From assembly GCF_051131155.1 (NCBI RefSeq), contig NZ_CP159508.1:2976001-3040000 (forward strand): 64,000 bases of DNA, in the 5' to 3' direction. Below the pieces are notes generated by a model. The model was not told where the DNA came from and made no database searches. It worked only from the letters and a program-made list of their open reading frames with translations. Both the position numbers and the translations under genes were made by a program. Shown here piece by piece: positions 61,841-64,000 of this stretch (positions are counted from its first letter, which is position 1; each line of letters opens with the position of its first letter). Source of the DNA: Pseudanabaena minima (GTDB lineage: Bacteria; Cyanobacteriota; Cyanobacteriia; Pseudanabaenales; Pseudanabaenaceae).

Positions 61841-62388
61841 TTCTTGAGAATGGTAACAACGAGAGCAGTGCTTTCGGTTACAGGCTTAACACCTTCAGGG
61901 TAGTCAATTTCGCTAACATGCACACCCTTACCGATTTCGAGAGGAGTAATATCGATTTCAAAGCTTTCAGGGATATTGCTTGGAGAACAAGATACACGTA
62001 CATAGTTCTTGATCGTGTCAACGGAGCCGCCACCAACTTTTACACCTACAGGTACACCTACGAAGTGTAAAGGAATGTCTACTTCGATCTTCGACTGAGC
62101 CTCGATCGCAAAAAAGCTGAGGTGATAAATATCATTTTTGTAAGGATGATTTTGCACTTCACGCAATAATGTTTTGCCTTTGAAGTCACCATCGGTTACA
62201 TTTACTTCGATCATTGTGTTATTGATCGTAGCTTCACGAAGTAAGGTAGTTGCTTCTTTAGCATCTAAAGCGATCGAGATTGACTCAGATCCTTTGTGTC
62301 CATATACAGTTGCAGGAATTTGACCACCGCGACGCAGAGCGCGATTGTTAGCTGGGGGACGAGTAGTAGCGTTAATTTGTAGTTGCAT
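61837..62388 (-). CDS. rplY: Ribosomal protein bL25 (Ctc form)
   Basis: This 183-residue protein has an N-terminal L25 domain that binds 5S rRNA (MQLQINATTRPPANNRALRR, GQIPATVYGHKGSESISIAL) and a C-terminal TL5/Ctc beta domain (IEVDIPLHFVGVPVGVKVGG, SIPESFEIDITPLEIG type). Long Ctc forms are usual in cyanobacteria. It lies 110 bp downstream of purA on the same strand. Confidence 0.9.
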   Translation of the reverse strand: MQLQINATTRPPANNRALRRGGQIPATVYGHKGSESISIALDAKEATTLLREATINNTMIEVNVTDGDFKGKTLLREVQNHPYKNDIYHLSFFAIEAQSKIEVDIPLHFVGVPVGVKVGGGSVDTIKNYVRVSCSPSNIPESFEIDITPLEIGKGVHVSEIDYPEGVKPVTESTALVVTILKK

Positions 62389-62498
62389 TTTGGTAATTTA
62401 TGATTGCTTAATGGCTTTTAGCCGTTAGCGATTGGCTATTGGCTTTTAATTTGGTAATTGTCATTGCCTAGATTTAACCCAGAAGCTAAAAGCTAAAC

Positions 62499-63812
62499 CT
62501 AAGCTCTCAACAAACCGCGTTTTGGACCATGAATAGGGTCTTCAACGATAATGGTTTGTCCTCGGCTTGCGCCTAGAGAGATGATTGCGATCGGAGTACC
62601 AGTCAAGTCAGCTAGGAATTTAAGATATTCTTTGGCTTCTGTGGGTAACTCTTCAACGGTTTTACATTCGCTAGTTGATTGCTTCCATCCAGGTAAGGTT
62701 TCGTAGATGGGGATTGCTCTAGCAAAGGCTCGCGCATCACTGGGGAAGTCGCGTGTGACTTTGCCATCAAGTTCGTAGGCAGTACAAACTTTGATTTCTT
62801 CGAGATCGTCTAGTACATCAAGCTTGGTGACCGCAAGGCAGTCAAGCCCATTGATCCGTACTGCATAACGACCGATTACGCCGTCAAACCAACCACAACG
62901 ACGCTTGCGCCCTGTGGTTGTACCAAATTCTGCACCGATCTCGCCGATGTGATTGCCAATGTCATCGTGCAACTCGGTCGGAAAAGGTCCTTCGCCAACG
63001 CGAGTTGTATATGCTTTAGCTACACCGATTACGCGATCGATGCAAGTTGGGCCCACGCCAGCACCGATGCAAGCACCACCTGCAACGGGATTTGATGAAG
63101 TGACATAGGGATATGTACCATGATCGAGATCAAGCAATGTTCCCTGTGCCCCTTCAAACAAAATATTACGACGCTCACGAATAGCTGCATCGATCTTGAG
63201 CGAAGCATCAACTACGTGGTGACGGAGGCGATCGGCATAACCACGATACTCTTCGATAATCGCTTCGGCATCAAGTGGTTCTAAATTATATAGCTTTTGT
63301 AAAACAATGTTTTTCTGTTCGATCGCCCAACGTAGCTTTTTCGCTAGACGCTGTTCGTCCATTAAGTCAATCATCCGAATACCGACACGCTCGGATTTGT
63401 CGGCATAGGTCGGTCCGATGCCGCGACCTGTTGTGCCAATTTTGTGTTCGGCTCGCTGATCCTCTGAGGCGCGATCTAGCACACGATGGTACGGCATGGT
63501 GACATGGGCGGTTTCGGCAATGAATAGGTTTTCTGTTGATATACCCAAATCTTTGAGTCGATCCACTTCTTCAAGAAGCACCTTCGGATCGATCACTGTG
63601 CCACTGGCAATGATGCATTCCGTTTTGGGATACAGGATTCCCGAAGGAATCAGGTGTAGCTTAAAGGTGCGATCGCCAACGACGACCGTATGTCCTGCAT
63701 TATTACCGCCTTGGTAGCGAACAACGACATCTGCGGAGCGGCTCAGCAAATCTGTGATTTTGCCTTTACCTTCATCACCCCACTGTGCCCCAATAACAAT
63801 TACATTAGCCAA
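62499..63812 (-). CDS. purA: Adenylosuccinate synthetase
   Basis: This 437-residue enzyme joins IMP and aspartate using GTP, the first committed step to AMP. Visible motifs are MANVIVIGAQWGDEGKGKIT (P-loop-like GDEGKGK with catalytic Asp), YQGGNNAGHTVVVGDRTFKL, the GTTGRGIGPTYADKSER signature and a C-terminal guanine-binding ISLGASRGQTI. Length is normal. Confidence 0.95.
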   Translation of the reverse strand: MANVIVIGAQWGDEGKGKITDLLSRSADVVVRYQGGNNAGHTVVVGDRTFKLHLIPSGILYPKTECIIASGTVIDPKVLLEEVDRLKDLGISTENLFIAETAHVTMPYHRVLDRASEDQRAEHKIGTTGRGIGPTYADKSERVGIRMIDLMDEQRLAKKLRWAIEQKNIVLQKLYNLEPLDAEAIIEEYRGYADRLRHHVVDASLKIDAAIRERRNILFEGAQGTLLDLDHGTYPYVTSSNPVAGGACIGAGVGPTCIDRVIGVAKAYTTRVGEGPFPTELHDDIGNHIGEIGAEFGTTTGRKRRCGWFDGVIGRYAVRINGLDCLAVTKLDVLDDLEEIKVCTAYELDGKVTRDFPSDARAFARAIPIYETLPGWKQSTSECKTVEELPTEAKEYLKFLADLTGTPIAIISLGASRGQTIIVEDPIHGPKRGLLRA

Positions 63813-63895
63813 GAGTCTTGCTGCTCAATAAAATCTCACAATCGTCAATTATCACAAAAGATTGTATTGATTGTCAATCACTTTCTCAAAAAACC

Positions 63896-64000
63896 AGCAA
63901 TTCTCATTTTTAGTGTTTCCAGCGCCGAAGACATTAGAAACACTAAAAATGAGAATTGCTGTCTCAAAAGAAAGGGTGTGCTTTGCACACCCTTTCTTTT
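63896..64000. repeat. Two long hairpins at the right end
   Basis: CAGCAATTCTCATTTTTAGT and its complement form a stem of more than 20 bp (63896-63960). AAAAGAAAGGGTGTGC with its perfect complement (63966-64000) follows. No gene is visible between purA and the window edge. Confidence 0.75.

Overview
The window is chromosomal DNA of a freshwater cyanobacterium, most likely a Pseudanabaena-like lineage; the genus is inference. The phylum is supported by psbX, ycf66, rpaA, a solanesyl diphosphate synthase, a ferredoxin-type nirA-nrt-narB cluster and dense HIP1-type GCGATCGC octamers. All 64 kb are gene-dense, with core metabolism interleaved with mobile and conflict-type modules.

Layout. 0-7 kb: a DAO-type oxidoreductase, a HigBA-like toxin-antitoxin pair, and an ABC-ATPase plus TOPRIM-like pair coupled by 4-bp overlaps to the carotenoid desaturase crtD, then solanesyl diphosphate synthase. 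7-14 kb: rpaA, an inverse-autotransporter beta-helix protein, tandem terminator repeats, glgA and two unknown proteins. 14-18.5 kb: a broken hicA with hicB, then a TPR protein, a P-loop ATPase and a small DUF29-like protein. 18.7-28 kb: nitrate assimilation, transcribed nirA-nrtA-nrtB-nrtD-nrtC-narB from a promoter with a perfect NtcA box. 28-33 kb: rluB-like, RodZ-like, bifunctional nuclease, gpsA and a sulfurtransferase. 33-38.6 kb: an Rpn-type nuclease, an IS630 element with an IS5-type element nested in it, and a decaying diguanylate cyclase gene carrying an in-frame MITE. 38.7-50 kb: glycolate oxidase subunits, an SpkB-like kinase, ycf66, psbX, psiE, a CmpR-like regulator, tRNA-Cys, a CNNM/CorC-like protein and malQ.

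50-57 kb holds the most striking locus: a complete diversity-generating retroelement (DGR). On the minus strand it reads target gene with variable repeat (VR), template repeat (TR), avd, reverse transcriptase. TR and VR align without gaps over about 130 bp. Seventeen differences all fall at TR adenines, and 11 of 12 TR asparagine codons are changed in VR. The target is a cytoplasmic-looking coiled-coil protein with a C-terminal formylglycine-generating-enzyme/C-type-lectin-like domain. A tandem-ComFB protein and a truncated Rpn gene lie just upstream. The window ends with mutS, a phosphodiesterase, a Crp-family regulator, rplY and purA.

The intergenic DNA is unusual. Most operon ends carry long, often perfect hairpins. 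There are at least two small non-autonomous element families: a 107-bp family with about 11-bp target duplications that sits against stop codons, and an 88-bp family flanked by TA.
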